58,524 nt of DNA from Marinilabiliaceae bacterium. Its GTDB lineage: Bacteria; Bacteroidota; Bacteroidia; Bacteroidales; Marinilabiliaceae. The notes under the pieces were generated by a model that saw only the letters and a program-made list of their open reading frames with translations, was not told the DNA's origin and did not search any database. The translations under genes were made by a program, and so were the position numbers. This document shows, piece by piece, positions 1 through 8,679 of the stretch; the first letter of the stretch is position 1, and every line of letters starts with the position of its first letter. Location of the stretch: contig WRMI01000012.1 of NCBI GenBank assembly GCA_009777175.1, forward strand, positions 1-58,524, written 5' to 3'.

Positions 1-253
1 TATCTAAGTCTTTTCCAATGATTTTAGTTTCTATGTATCCTGTTGGTATTTGTTTTCTTGTAATAATATAATCGGGGGCACCGCAAGAGATTCGTTTGGG
101 CTCGTTGGTAATGCTTAAACCTTCTGTTAGGTTTTCCAATAATAATGTAAAAGCGTCGCGATATGTATATTCAGTTGCAATGCCTTCATTGTATTTCCGA
201 TTAAGTTCGGATAGGTATTGGGTTATTTCGTTTTCTGCTGATTGTTTTGTCAT
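1..253 (-). CDS. Type ISP-like restriction-modification enzyme, N-terminal part (copy A, cut by window edge)
   Basis: This is the first 84 or so codons of a third paralogue of the two large genes at 1465-4710 and 4724-7867. The visible part carries the same N-terminal nuclease-like domain, with GAPDYIITRK followed by GYIETK, which reads as a PD...ETK metal-binding core. Its DNA over positions 1-127 is almost identical to 4466-4593 and 7615-7740. The start is ATG at 253 (protein MTKQSAENEITQYL), only 5 bases after the stop of the RhuM gene, so it is probably co-transcribed with it. The methyltransferase and specificity parts lie outside the window, so intactness is unknown. Confidence 0.85.
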   Translation of the reverse strand, partial: MTKQSAENEITQYLSELNRKYNEGIATEYTYRDAFTLLLENLTEGLSITNEPKRISCGAPDYIITRKQIPTGYIETKIIGKDLD

Positions 254-258
254 GGACG

Positions 259-1278
259 TTAAATTTTTGGTTCACGGTGAGTGGTTTTATTTAATCTTTT
301 TGTTTCATTTATGAAAGTCTCGATATCAGTATCTAATTGTTTACGATTTTGGTCGAATATTTCGTATTCGCGCTCTGCAATGCGTGAGGCTTGTTCGGCA
401 GAAATATTACCTGCATTTTCGAGTACTTTTCTTCCGGTTAATTTCAAAAAATTATTCAGTTTTTCTTCCCAATCTGCCATATACATCGGAATATGTTGTG
501 AGGCTTGGTCTTCTGCAAAATCAAGATACATTGTCACTACGCGATTCAACGCCTTTATTTCGTCTTCATCAAGATAGTTTTTTGCAATATCAATATCTGC
601 TTTTCGGACTTTTGCTCCTTTGAAACTTGTTAAGTCCATATTGTTTTTCAATGAATCAGCGCGTATCGCAATCACTTCGGCTGCCGTGTGTCCGTGTATG
701 CTGTAGTGCATTTTGTTTTGGACAGTTTTGAAGAACAATTTTGCCTTTTCGTCTTGTGCATCGTAATCAACTGAGGTGGCATAAATATCTTTGATTTTTT
801 CGTAGAAACGTTTTTCAGAAGCCCTAATATCCCTAATCCGTTCTAATAATTCATCAAAAAAATCTACTCCGAAAGGTTTAGGATTTTTCAAACGTTCGTC
901 GTTCATCACAAACCCTTTTTTTGTATATTCAGTCAATACAAGGCTTGCCCAATTCCTGAAGTGCATACCTATACGCGAACGAACCCTGTATCCTACAGCC
1001 AGAACCATTTGAAAACAAAGATGTTGAACCTCACGACTTACCTGTCTTTGACCTTCAATTTGAACTATTAGGAAATTCCTAATAGTTGCCACTTCTTTCA
1101 ATTCGCCTTCTTCTATAATGTTCTTAATATGCTCATTGATAGTAGGAATACTCACCTGATATAGTTCGGACAATGCCTTTTGTGTTAGCCAAAGTTCGCC
1201 GTTTGCAAAATAGACATCTACTTTAGTATCGCCTTTTTCGCTTTTATATATCAATATTTTGCCTCTGTTTTCTTCCAT
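259..1278 (-). CDS. RhuM family protein
   Basis: The 339-residue protein matches the RhuM family in length and in landmarks: an N-terminal KVDVYFANGELWLTQ stretch with a following helix-turn-helix-like region (SELYQVSIPTINEHI), the central VLAVGYRVRSRIGMHFRNWA block, and the HTAAEVIAIRAD segment. RhuM proteins were first named in a Salmonella pathogenicity island, but their biochemical role is unknown, and they often sit in or beside restriction-modification loci. Here the gene lies between two type ISP-like genes: 186 bases downstream of copy B and 5 bases upstream of copy A. That suggests a linked or regulatory role in the same locus (inference). Confidence 0.85.
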   Translation of the reverse strand: MEENRGKILIYKSEKGDTKVDVYFANGELWLTQKALSELYQVSIPTINEHIKNIIEEGELKEVATIRNFLIVQIEGQRQVSREVQHLCFQMVLAVGYRVRSRIGMHFRNWASLVLTEYTKKGFVMNDERLKNPKPFGVDFFDELLERIRDIRASEKRFYEKIKDIYATSVDYDAQDEKAKLFFKTVQNKMHYSIHGHTAAEVIAIRADSLKNNMDLTSFKGAKVRKADIDIAKNYLDEDEIKALNRVVTMYLDFAEDQASQHIPMYMADWEEKLNNFLKLTGRKVLENAGNISAEQASRIAEREYEIFDQNRKQLDTDIETFINETKRLNKTTHREPKI

Positions 1279-1464
1279 ATCATTTTTTTCATCTGTTTAT
1301 TTTTTTATATGTTATTGAAATATAATCATTTGCTTGTGTGTCTAAAATATTTATTTTAGTCATGTAAGTTTCGTATATTCATTATTTTTACATAAAGTCG
1401 CTAAGAATAATATGCAAAGGAAGCAATTAATTTTTTTGTAAATATGTTTTTCATAACTTAATAC

Positions 1465-4400
1465 TTAATTATCGCGTTCCATTTCTCTCATTATTTCCTC
1501 CGTCTCTTTCAATGCTACAATAATTTTTTGATAATGTTTTATATCATCGTAGTTTAGCACTCTTTCTTTTCTATCTTTCAACCATTTTTGTGCGGGCTGG
1601 TATCCGCCGATATATAAAACCCACGCAACAGTAGGTACATTGCCGAAATATTGGGTATCGTTAATATAAACTTTATTGATAGTATATTGCACTTTTTCTA
1701 TTTTATTATTACCCGCAATGGGAAAATTAGCCATATTTGGCTGCGGTTCAACTCCTTCTAAAAGATGTAAATGTCTTAATTTTTCACCTAATTTTACTAA
1801 ATTCCAAAAAATTTCAACATTTTCGGGATATGGAACACGAGGAAAATCTATTTTCAGAAATTCTCTGTATTTTTCACGATATGTTGGGTTGTGCAATACG
1901 GCATAAATATAGTCTAATATATCTATTGGAGCAAAAGTATTTTTTGTTTTTTCTTTTTCTTCAGTAAATTGTAAACCTAATTTTTTAGAAAATTGCTTAA
2001 TACTGGTTTCGTTGAGGTTATGTTTTTTATGATATGGTCGAGAGTCGTTGTCGGCTATTCCGTTTTTAATGTAGGTGTAGAGAGGTGCAATGTAATCACC
2101 ACCTTGCATACCAGGTCGTGACCAACTTCTAAAATCAATAATAGAGTTAGATATAAATGTAGGCGCTGTTCTTTCTGTAAACCCTCGTTTAAAAATTAAT
2201 CCAATATTTTCTCCCATCAAAAAATGTTGCATCACATTTTTTCGTGGTCTGCACATAAATCCACACTCTTTTCCTGTATAGTATGAAAATCTTTTGTCGA
2301 AAGGACGATAGTTTATTTCTATTATTTTGCTAAAATCTGGTTTTTTTGTCAAATCATTTTGTGCTCTTTCAACACCCCAATCTCTTGCGTCTTTGCCGAG
2401 TTTAAATTTCTCTCTTGCCGTTTCTATGTCTAATTGTATGAAATTATTGATTGTTTTTTTTATTGCTTCAGCAGTATATTGTGTAGTAAAATGATCCCTC
2501 GCAGTTACAATACCTACTGAATTAATAGGAAAAAGTTCTTGCAAACTAAACCCTTTTTCATATTTTTTTTGCATTGAAAAATCTTTTGGCGCAAACATAT
2601 AATATGGCTCTTTATATTTTAAGTTAGTCCATTTTACAGTTTTTAATGTATTGTTAATCAGAAAATTAAATTTTTTTGTTCTTTTTCCAAAAAGGTCGTA
2701 ATGATAAACTTCAGCAAGTTTATGGTCATCACTTTGTTTCTTACATTTTACAAAAATATTAATTGAAACGCCTTGTTGAATATCAAATACATTCTCGTCT
2801 TTACTACCATCGGGGGCTGTTTCTTTCTTTTTTGCGTTGCCGTGAAGGTCAATAATATACATTTTATCGAAGGTTTTTAACAAATTCCACCGCATTCCAC
2901 GAAAGGTAGGATTATCTAAAAAACTGTGATTGTTGATAAATGCCAAAATGCCCTCGCCGTTGTTCTCAATAAAATATTGTCCAAAACGAATAAATTTAAC
3001 ATAATCATCATTAATCCATTTTGAATTTTTTTCTTGTAATTTTATACCCGATGCTTCTTTTTTGTAGTCTTTCATCAATCCATCCATCCAGGTATCTTTT
3101 CTGTTTTGACTTTCGCCGCTATACGGCGGATTTCCAAGCACTACCATAACAGGCACATCTTGTTTAATATTATTTGCGGCATTTGCTTCGTCTGATAACC
3201 ATTTGGCAAAAGGCAGTTCCGTTTTTTCTTTTGCTTCCGTTAAACTATTTGTTAAGAATATGCGTAAACGTTCATTTCCTGTTTGTTTATAACCCGTTTG
3301 TTTCAAAAGCATATCTATTTTTATATGTGCCATTGCATAAGATGCCATTAAAATTTCAAAACCGTTGAGTCTCGGTATTAAATGTTCGTGGACATAATTT
3401 TGCCACATTCCTTGCTGATTTTTGAATTTTTTGTAAATATTTTCTACTACTTCGGCAAGAAATGTACCTGTACCCGTTGCGGGGTCTAAAATTTGAACAC
3501 GATGATGTTTGCTGTCATTGAGGGGGTTGCGGGTCGAGCCCGCAATGACGGGACGGGTCGAGCCCGCAATGACGGGACGGGTCAAGCCCGCAATGACGGG
3601 TTGGGTCGAGCCCGCAATGACAGGTTGAGTAATTGATGCATCGGCTAATCCACCCGATATTTCAAAATCTTGTTTTAAAATATCATCTACTGCCTGCACA
3701 ATAAATTGTACCACAGGTTTTGGTGTGTACCAAACTCCGCGACTTTTGCGTAAAGCAGGGTCATATTCTGATAAAAATGTTTCATAAAAATGAATAATCG
3801 GGTCGTGGTCTGTTTTTTGAAATTCTTTTATTATTGCGTTGATATTAACATAATTAAACAAATCAGCCAAATCGTCAACTACCCAACGAATACGCTTATC
3901 TAAATCAAAACCCGCAATGTATTGAAAAAATTTACGCAAAAAAGGATTTGATTGCGGAATTAATTGTGCCGCTTTTACTCTGTTAAAACCTGCACCTTCC
4001 CACGGAAGTTGCTCTTTATCGGTATCTTGGATGTTTGCTGCAAACATACCGTAAGCAATAGTTTGAGCATACATATCAGCAAAATCTTTATGTTTGATTT
4101 CTGGTATCAAAACCTCCTGAAATCCTTTTAATTGCATATCAAGTGAATTACTATTGCTGGCATTATTGTTGTTCAGCGCATTTTCGATAATATTTGCCAT
4201 CAACCGTGCTTTTGATGCCATTATTTTTGATAAATCTTCCGCTGTATCTATGTTTTGCCCTTTATAACCAACAAAAGTGTTTATTAATGTGATAAAGTCC
4301 TCAAATTCAGATTTAATTGGTTCAATTCCATTTTGTGTGATTTTTGCTATTGTTACGGTTTTTACTTCTATTCCATTCAAAAAAAGTTGAAAAGTAATGT

Positions 4401-4710
4401 AATCTGTAATTATCAGATTGTTTAAAGATTGCTTATAACGGTCGAATTGCTCTTGATACTCCTTGCTATCTAAGTCTTTTCCAATGATTTTAGTTTCTAT
4501 GTATCCTGTTGGTATTTGTTTTCTTGTAATAATATAATCGGGGGCACCGCAAGAGATTCGTTTGGGCTCGTTGGTAATGCTTAAACCTTCTGTGAGGTTT
4601 TCAAATAATAATTTCAAAGCGTGACGATAGGAAGTCTCAGTGGCAATGCCTTCGTTATAAGTCCGATTAAGTTCGGATAGGTATTGGGTTATTTCGGTTG
4701 TTGTTGACAT
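1465..4710 (-). CDS. Type ISP-like restriction-modification enzyme (copy B)
   Basis: This 1081-residue protein combines restriction and adenine-methylation functions on one chain. Residues 1-150 hold a nuclease-like domain with PD at 57-58 and ETK at 72-74. An N6-adenine methyltransferase domain follows, with motif I DPATGTGTF at 409-417 and motif IV NPPY at 527-530. The remainder should be the target-recognition region plus a conserved C-terminal domain. Classical type ISP enzymes such as LlaBIII are much longer because they contain a helicase domain, which I do not see here, so the layout resembles type IIG. Against copy C, the ends are almost identical and the middle (about 560-880) differs. 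The chain also carries an in-frame repeat block at about residues 362-394. It starts 13 bases after copy C, so the two are probably one operon. Confidence 0.85.
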   Translation of the reverse strand: MSTTTEITQYLSELNRTYNEGIATETSYRHALKLLFENLTEGLSITNEPKRISCGAPDYIITRKQIPTGYIETKIIGKDLDSKEYQEQFDRYKQSLNNLIITDYITFQLFLNGIEVKTVTIAKITQNGIEPIKSEFEDFITLINTFVGYKGQNIDTAEDLSKIMASKARLMANIIENALNNNNASNSNSLDMQLKGFQEVLIPEIKHKDFADMYAQTIAYGMFAANIQDTDKEQLPWEGAGFNRVKAAQLIPQSNPFLRKFFQYIAGFDLDKRIRWVVDDLADLFNYVNINAIIKEFQKTDHDPIIHFYETFLSEYDPALRKSRGVWYTPKPVVQFIVQAVDDILKQDFEISGGLADASITQPVIAGSTQPVIAGLTRPVIAGSTRPVIAGSTRNPLNDSKHHRVQILDPATGTGTFLAEVVENIYKKFKNQQGMWQNYVHEHLIPRLNGFEILMASYAMAHIKIDMLLKQTGYKQTGNERLRIFLTNSLTEAKEKTELPFAKWLSDEANAANNIKQDVPVMVVLGNPPYSGESQNRKDTWMDGLMKDYKKEASGIKLQEKNSKWINDDYVKFIRFGQYFIENNGEGILAFINNHSFLDNPTFRGMRWNLLKTFDKMYIIDLHGNAKKKETAPDGSKDENVFDIQQGVSINIFVKCKKQSDDHKLAEVYHYDLFGKRTKKFNFLINNTLKTVKWTNLKYKEPYYMFAPKDFSMQKKYEKGFSLQELFPINSVGIVTARDHFTTQYTAEAIKKTINNFIQLDIETAREKFKLGKDARDWGVERAQNDLTKKPDFSKIIEINYRPFDKRFSYYTGKECGFMCRPRKNVMQHFLMGENIGLIFKRGFTERTAPTFISNSIIDFRSWSRPGMQGGDYIAPLYTYIKNGIADNDSRPYHKKHNLNETSIKQFSKKLGLQFTEEKEKTKNTFAPIDILDYIYAVLHNPTYREKYREFLKIDFPRVPYPENVEIFWNLVKLGEKLRHLHLLEGVEPQPNMANFPIAGNNKIEKVQYTINKVYINDTQYFGNVPTVAWVLYIGGYQPAQKWLKDRKERVLNYDDIKHYQKIIVALKETEEIMREMERDN
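3531..3626 (-). repeat. Four 24-bp palindromic repeat units inserted in frame in a methyltransferase gene
   Basis: Four tandem 24-base units (3531, 3555, 3579, 3603) each contain a GC-rich inverted repeat built from TTGCGGG and CCCGCAA around TCGAG or TCAAG. Because 24 is a multiple of three they stay in frame and encode repeats of the form PVIAGSTR. Copy C has an unrelated 12-residue segment at the same place (between GLADAS and HRVQILDP). The units are far richer in G and C than their surroundings. They look like a REP- or MITE-type element captured inside the gene just before methyltransferase motif I. Confidence 0.9.
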
Positions 4711-4723
4711 ATATTTCTTTTTT

Positions 4724-7700
4724 TTATAAATATTTTACTTCTAATGAGTTTATTTCTTTCATTATTTCCTCCGTCTTTTTCAATGCTAAAATAATTATTT
4801 GATAATGTTTTATATCATCGTAGTTTAGCATTCTTTCTTTTCTATCTTTCAGCCATTTTTGTGCGGGTTGATATCCGCCGATGTAGAAATTCCAGGCAAC
4901 AGCGGGTACATTGTCGAAATATTGTGTGTCGTTAATATAAACTTTATTGATAGTATATTGCACTTTTTCTATTTTATTACTACCCGCAATAGGAAAATTT
5001 GCCATATTTTGTTGTGACTCAACACCTTCTAATAGATGTAAATGTCTTAATTTTTCACCTAATTTAACTAAATTCCAAAAAACTTCTGCATTTTCGGGAT
5101 ATGGCACACGTGGAAAATCTATTTTAAGAAATTCTTTATATTTTTCACGATATGTTGGGTTGTGCAATACTGCATAAATATAGTCTAAAATATCTATTGG
5201 AGCAAAAGTATTTTTTGTTTTTTCCTTTTCATCTGTAAAATTAAAACCTAATTTTTTAGAAAATTGCTTAATAATGGTTTCGTTGAGGTTATGTTTTTTA
5301 TGATATGGTCGAGAGTCGTTGTCGGCTATTCCGTTTTTAATGTAGGTGTAGAGAGGGAAAACTGAATAAGGTGCATAAGGTTGTGAACTTATTTCAATAG
5401 GTTTGTTTGTAGTAAAACAAATAAAATGTTTATGGGCTCCAAATTGACGAGAAAAAATCAAGCCAATATTTTCATTCTTTGTAAAATGTTTTACAATTTT
5501 GTATCCAGGAGTTCCAATGAATCCTTTCGATGTACTTGTATAAAAAGTGTATCTAAAATCAAAGGGTCGGTATTGAATTTTTTCTATTTTTCCGTTATCC
5601 TTATTGATTAATAAATCTTTTTTAGCCCATTCAATTTTCCAATCTCGTGAATCTTTTCCTAAATTAAATTTTTCTCGCAATTTTTCGACATCTAATTTTA
5701 AAAAATCATCGATTGTTTTTTGTAGTTTTTCTTTGGTAAAATGAATTGCAACAGCATCTCGTTCTGTTTTGATACCTGGACCTGAAATCAAAAAAAGTTC
5801 TTTAATAGAAAATCCTTTTTCATATTCCTTTTTAAATTTTTCTGATTTTGGTACAAAAAAGAAATATGGTGCTTTGTTTTCAATTCGTTTCCACTTAACA
5901 GTTTGCAGTGTGTTTTTTAATAAAAAGTCAAATTTTGTATTGCGTTTGCCGTAAAGGTCGTAATGATAAATTTCTGCTAACTTTTCACTATATTTTAATT
6001 TTGATTTTACAAAAATATTGATAGAAACACCCTGCATTATGTCAAACACATTTTCATCTTTATTTCCATCGGGAGTTTTTTCTTTCTTTTTGCTACTACC
6101 ATGTAAATCAAGAATATAAATTTTATCAAATGTTTCAAGCAAAGATTTTCGCATTTGCCTGTGCGTTATGCCGTCAATAAAACTATTATTAGAAATATAA
6201 GCCAAAATTCCTTCGCCATTTTTTGAAACATAATATTGCCCATATCTGATAAATTTGATATAATCATCATCTAAATTTATTTTTGTTTCATGAAGTCCTT
6301 TTTTATAATCAGCAATCAGTTCTTTTATCCAATCATTAATATTTTGAGTGCTAACGTTATATGGTGGATTTCCAATAACTACCATAACAGGAACTTCTTT
6401 TTTGATATGACTTGCGTCGTTTGCTTCATCGCTGAGCCATTTTGCAAATAATAGATCGGTTTTTTTCTGTGCTTGTTCTAAACTATTGGTTAGAAAAATC
6501 GGCAAACGCTCGTCAGCAAAATATTTATAACCTGTTTTTTTCAACAGAATATCCATTTTTAAATGTGCCATTGCGTAAGAAACCATCAAGATTTCAAAAC
6601 CGTTAATTCTTGGCAATAAGTGTTCGTGCGCATAATTTTGCCACATTCCCTGTTGATTAGTGAATTTTTTATAAATATTTTGAACAACTTCTGCCAAAAA
6701 TGTGCCTGTACCCGTAGCGGGGTCTAAAATTTGGACACGATGATACTCTTTTGAGAGACCACGAAAGTCATCCCTATATATTTTTGATGCATCGGCTAAT
6801 CCATCCGATATTTCAAAATCGTTTTTCAAAATATCATCTACTGCTTGCACTATAAATTGTACCACAGGTTTTGGAGTGTACCAAACTCCGCGATTTTTGC
6901 GTAAAGCAGGGTCATATTCTGATAAAAATGTTTCATAAAAATGAATAATCGGGTCGTGGTCTGTTTTTTGAAATTCTTTAATTATTGAATTGATATTCAC
7001 ATAATTAAATAAATCAGCCAAATCGTCAACTACCCAACAAATCCTATCATCAAGGTCGTAGCCCGCAATGTATTGGAAAAATTTACGAAGAAATGGATTA
7101 GATTGTGGAATAAGTTCTGATGCTTGTTTTCGAGTAAAAACATTTTCGGTTTGGTCATTTAATTTTGCTGCAAACATACCATAAGCAATGGTTTGAGCGT
7201 ACATATCAGAAAATTCTTTATGCGAAATATTCGGTATCAATACTTCTCGAAAACCTTCTAATTGTCCGTATAATGAGTTTTCATCACTATTTTCTCCATT
7301 TTTAGGCTCCTCATTCGAATTCAGTGTATTTTCAATAATATTTGCCATCAAACGCGCCTTAGGTGCCAATATTTTTGATAAATCTTCGGAAGTGTGAATT
7401 GTGCTGCCTTTGTATCCTACAAAAATGTTTATTAATGAGATAAATGCCTCAAATTCAGATTTTATTGGTTCAACTCCATTTTGCCCTATTTTTGCTATTG
7501 TTACTGTTTTTACTTCTATTCCATTTAAAAAAAGTTGAAAAGTAATGTAATCTGTAATTATCAGATTGTTTAAAGATTGCTTATAACGGTCGAATTGTTC
7601 TTGATATTCCTTGCTATCTAAGTCTTTTCCAATGATTTTAGTTTCAATGTATCCTGTTGGTATTTGTTTTCTTGTAATGATATAATCGGGGGCGCCGCAG

Positions 7701-7867
7701 GAAATTCTTTTTGGCTCGTTAGTAATGCTTAAACCGTCAGTTAAGTTTTCCAATAATAATGTAAAGGTGTCGCGATATGTATATTCGGTTGCAATGCCTT
7801 CATTGTATTTCCGATTAAGTTCGGATAGGTATTGGGTTATTTCGGTTGTTATAGTGGGTTTTGACAT
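4724..7867 (-). CDS. Type ISP-like restriction-modification enzyme (copy C)
   Basis: A 1047-residue paralogue of copy B with the same order: N-terminal nuclease-like domain (GAPDYIITRK, GYIETK), methyltransferase motif I DPATGTGTF starting at residue 382, motif IV NPPY at 500-503, a variable middle and a conserved C-terminus (for example NDSRPYHKKHNLNET and LLEGVESQQNMANFP). It lacks the PVIAGSTR block seen in copy B. Nuclease and C-terminal parts are near-identical to copy B while the region after NPPY differs, as expected if copies share machinery but recognise different DNA targets (inference). It is the first of the three genes in transcription order and follows terD by 65 bases, with a promoter-like TATATTTG just upstream. 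Confidence 0.87.
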   Translation of the reverse strand: MSKPTITTEITQYLSELNRKYNEGIATEYTYRDTFTLLLENLTDGLSITNEPKRISCGAPDYIITRKQIPTGYIETKIIGKDLDSKEYQEQFDRYKQSLNNLIITDYITFQLFLNGIEVKTVTIAKIGQNGVEPIKSEFEAFISLINIFVGYKGSTIHTSEDLSKILAPKARLMANIIENTLNSNEEPKNGENSDENSLYGQLEGFREVLIPNISHKEFSDMYAQTIAYGMFAAKLNDQTENVFTRKQASELIPQSNPFLRKFFQYIAGYDLDDRICWVVDDLADLFNYVNINSIIKEFQKTDHDPIIHFYETFLSEYDPALRKNRGVWYTPKPVVQFIVQAVDDILKNDFEISDGLADASKIYRDDFRGLSKEYHRVQILDPATGTGTFLAEVVQNIYKKFTNQQGMWQNYAHEHLLPRINGFEILMVSYAMAHLKMDILLKKTGYKYFADERLPIFLTNSLEQAQKKTDLLFAKWLSDEANDASHIKKEVPVMVVIGNPPYNVSTQNINDWIKELIADYKKGLHETKINLDDDYIKFIRYGQYYVSKNGEGILAYISNNSFIDGITHRQMRKSLLETFDKIYILDLHGSSKKKEKTPDGNKDENVFDIMQGVSINIFVKSKLKYSEKLAEIYHYDLYGKRNTKFDFLLKNTLQTVKWKRIENKAPYFFFVPKSEKFKKEYEKGFSIKELFLISGPGIKTERDAVAIHFTKEKLQKTIDDFLKLDVEKLREKFNLGKDSRDWKIEWAKKDLLINKDNGKIEKIQYRPFDFRYTFYTSTSKGFIGTPGYKIVKHFTKNENIGLIFSRQFGAHKHFICFTTNKPIEISSQPYAPYSVFPLYTYIKNGIADNDSRPYHKKHNLNETIIKQFSKKLGFNFTDEKEKTKNTFAPIDILDYIYAVLHNPTYREKYKEFLKIDFPRVPYPENAEVFWNLVKLGEKLRHLHLLEGVESQQNMANFPIAGSNKIEKVQYTINKVYINDTQYFDNVPAVAWNFYIGGYQPAQKWLKDRKERMLNYDDIKHYQIIILALKKTEEIMKEINSLEVKYL

Positions 7868-7896
7868 ATTTACATATTTATTATAAAAAAATTGTG

Positions 7897-7904
7897 CAAA
7901 TATA
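7897..7904 (-). promoter_or_regulatory. Promoter -7 element for restriction gene copy C
   Basis: On the minus strand the sequence reads TATATTTG, a match to the Bacteroidota -7 consensus TAnnTTTG, about 30 bases before the start codon of copy C. No well-spaced -33 TTTG is evident. Confidence 0.45.
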
Positions 7905-7932
7905 ATAAAAAGACAAACATTATGATTAATTT

Positions 7933-8679
7933 TTATTTATGATGAACAGTTGCTGCCCGAATATATTTCCTAAGAATATCAACAAAACTATCAGTATCAT
8001 AAGTACTTATATTTGTTTTGAATGCCCAGTCATTATCGTTTCGATAGAGTTCACCAAAAGACATGGAACATTTTTGGTCGAAAGAATCTTCTCCTGAAAA
8101 TTCAAAACGTGCCATCTCTTTACCTTTTGCGTCTAAGGCTCTGATATATGCGTTCTCAATTTGTCCGAAGTGTTGGGCGCGTTCTTTTCCTTTGTAGATG
8201 CAAACTAAAAACAATATTTTTGAAATTCTTGATGGGATTTCATCGGGTATAACAATAATTTGTTCGGCATCATTTTCTTCATTAGATGAGCCCACTAAAT
8301 TATCGCCAGTATGTATAACAAATTCACCGTTTTCGATAAATTTTTCGATGGTTTTTTCAATTTTTCGTTGATTGGCATCATGGTATGCACCCAAATTTCC
8401 GGAGGGTGCCGTTAAATTATGAAAATATATTACGTCACTTTTCTGGAACGGAACTTTTCGTTTTCCTGTTAAGTATAAATCATTGCCCAGATTATTCACT
8501 CTGTCGTTTTTATCCATCATAAAAGCGATGGCATCTAAATCAAAATCGGTCTCGTCGTCAAAAAAATAGTGACTCCAAAAATTTGGCTTTTTCTCGCGTA
8601 TGTTCCAGCCTAATCCTATTGTAATTTTCGAAATATCATACTCTTTTTTGTCAAATATTATTATTTTATTATCTTTCAT
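7933..8679 (-). CDS. TerD family stress/tellurite-resistance protein
   Basis: The 248-residue protein has the TerD landmarks: IGLGWNIRE near the N-terminus, DLDAIAFMMD, and the acidic HTGDNLVGSSNEENDAEQI segment, which in this family helps bind calcium. TerD proteins are cytoplasmic or membrane-associated components of Ter stress-response systems linked to tellurite and phage resistance. Its start codon overlaps the last 4 bases (ATGA) of the upstream ion-channel gene, indicating translational coupling. No other ter genes (terB, terC, terZ) are visible. The restriction genes directly downstream agree with published proposals that Ter proteins cooperate with DNA-processing and restriction systems; that link is inference here. 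Confidence 0.88.
   Translation of the reverse strand: MKDNKIIIFDKKEYDISKITIGLGWNIREKKPNFWSHYFFDDETDFDLDAIAFMMDKNDRVNNLGNDLYLTGKRKVPFQKSDVIYFHNLTAPSGNLGAYHDANQRKIEKTIEKFIENGEFVIHTGDNLVGSSNEENDAEQIIVIPDEIPSRISKILFLVCIYKGKERAQHFGQIENAYIRALDAKGKEMARFEFSGEDSFDQKCSMSFGELYRNDNDWAFKTNISTYDTDSFVDILRKYIRAATVHHK

Noticed and set aside
1465-7867. BREX-type PglX methyltransferases
   Set aside because: No other brx or pgl genes are present, and the N-terminal nuclease-like domain argues for restriction-modification enzymes.
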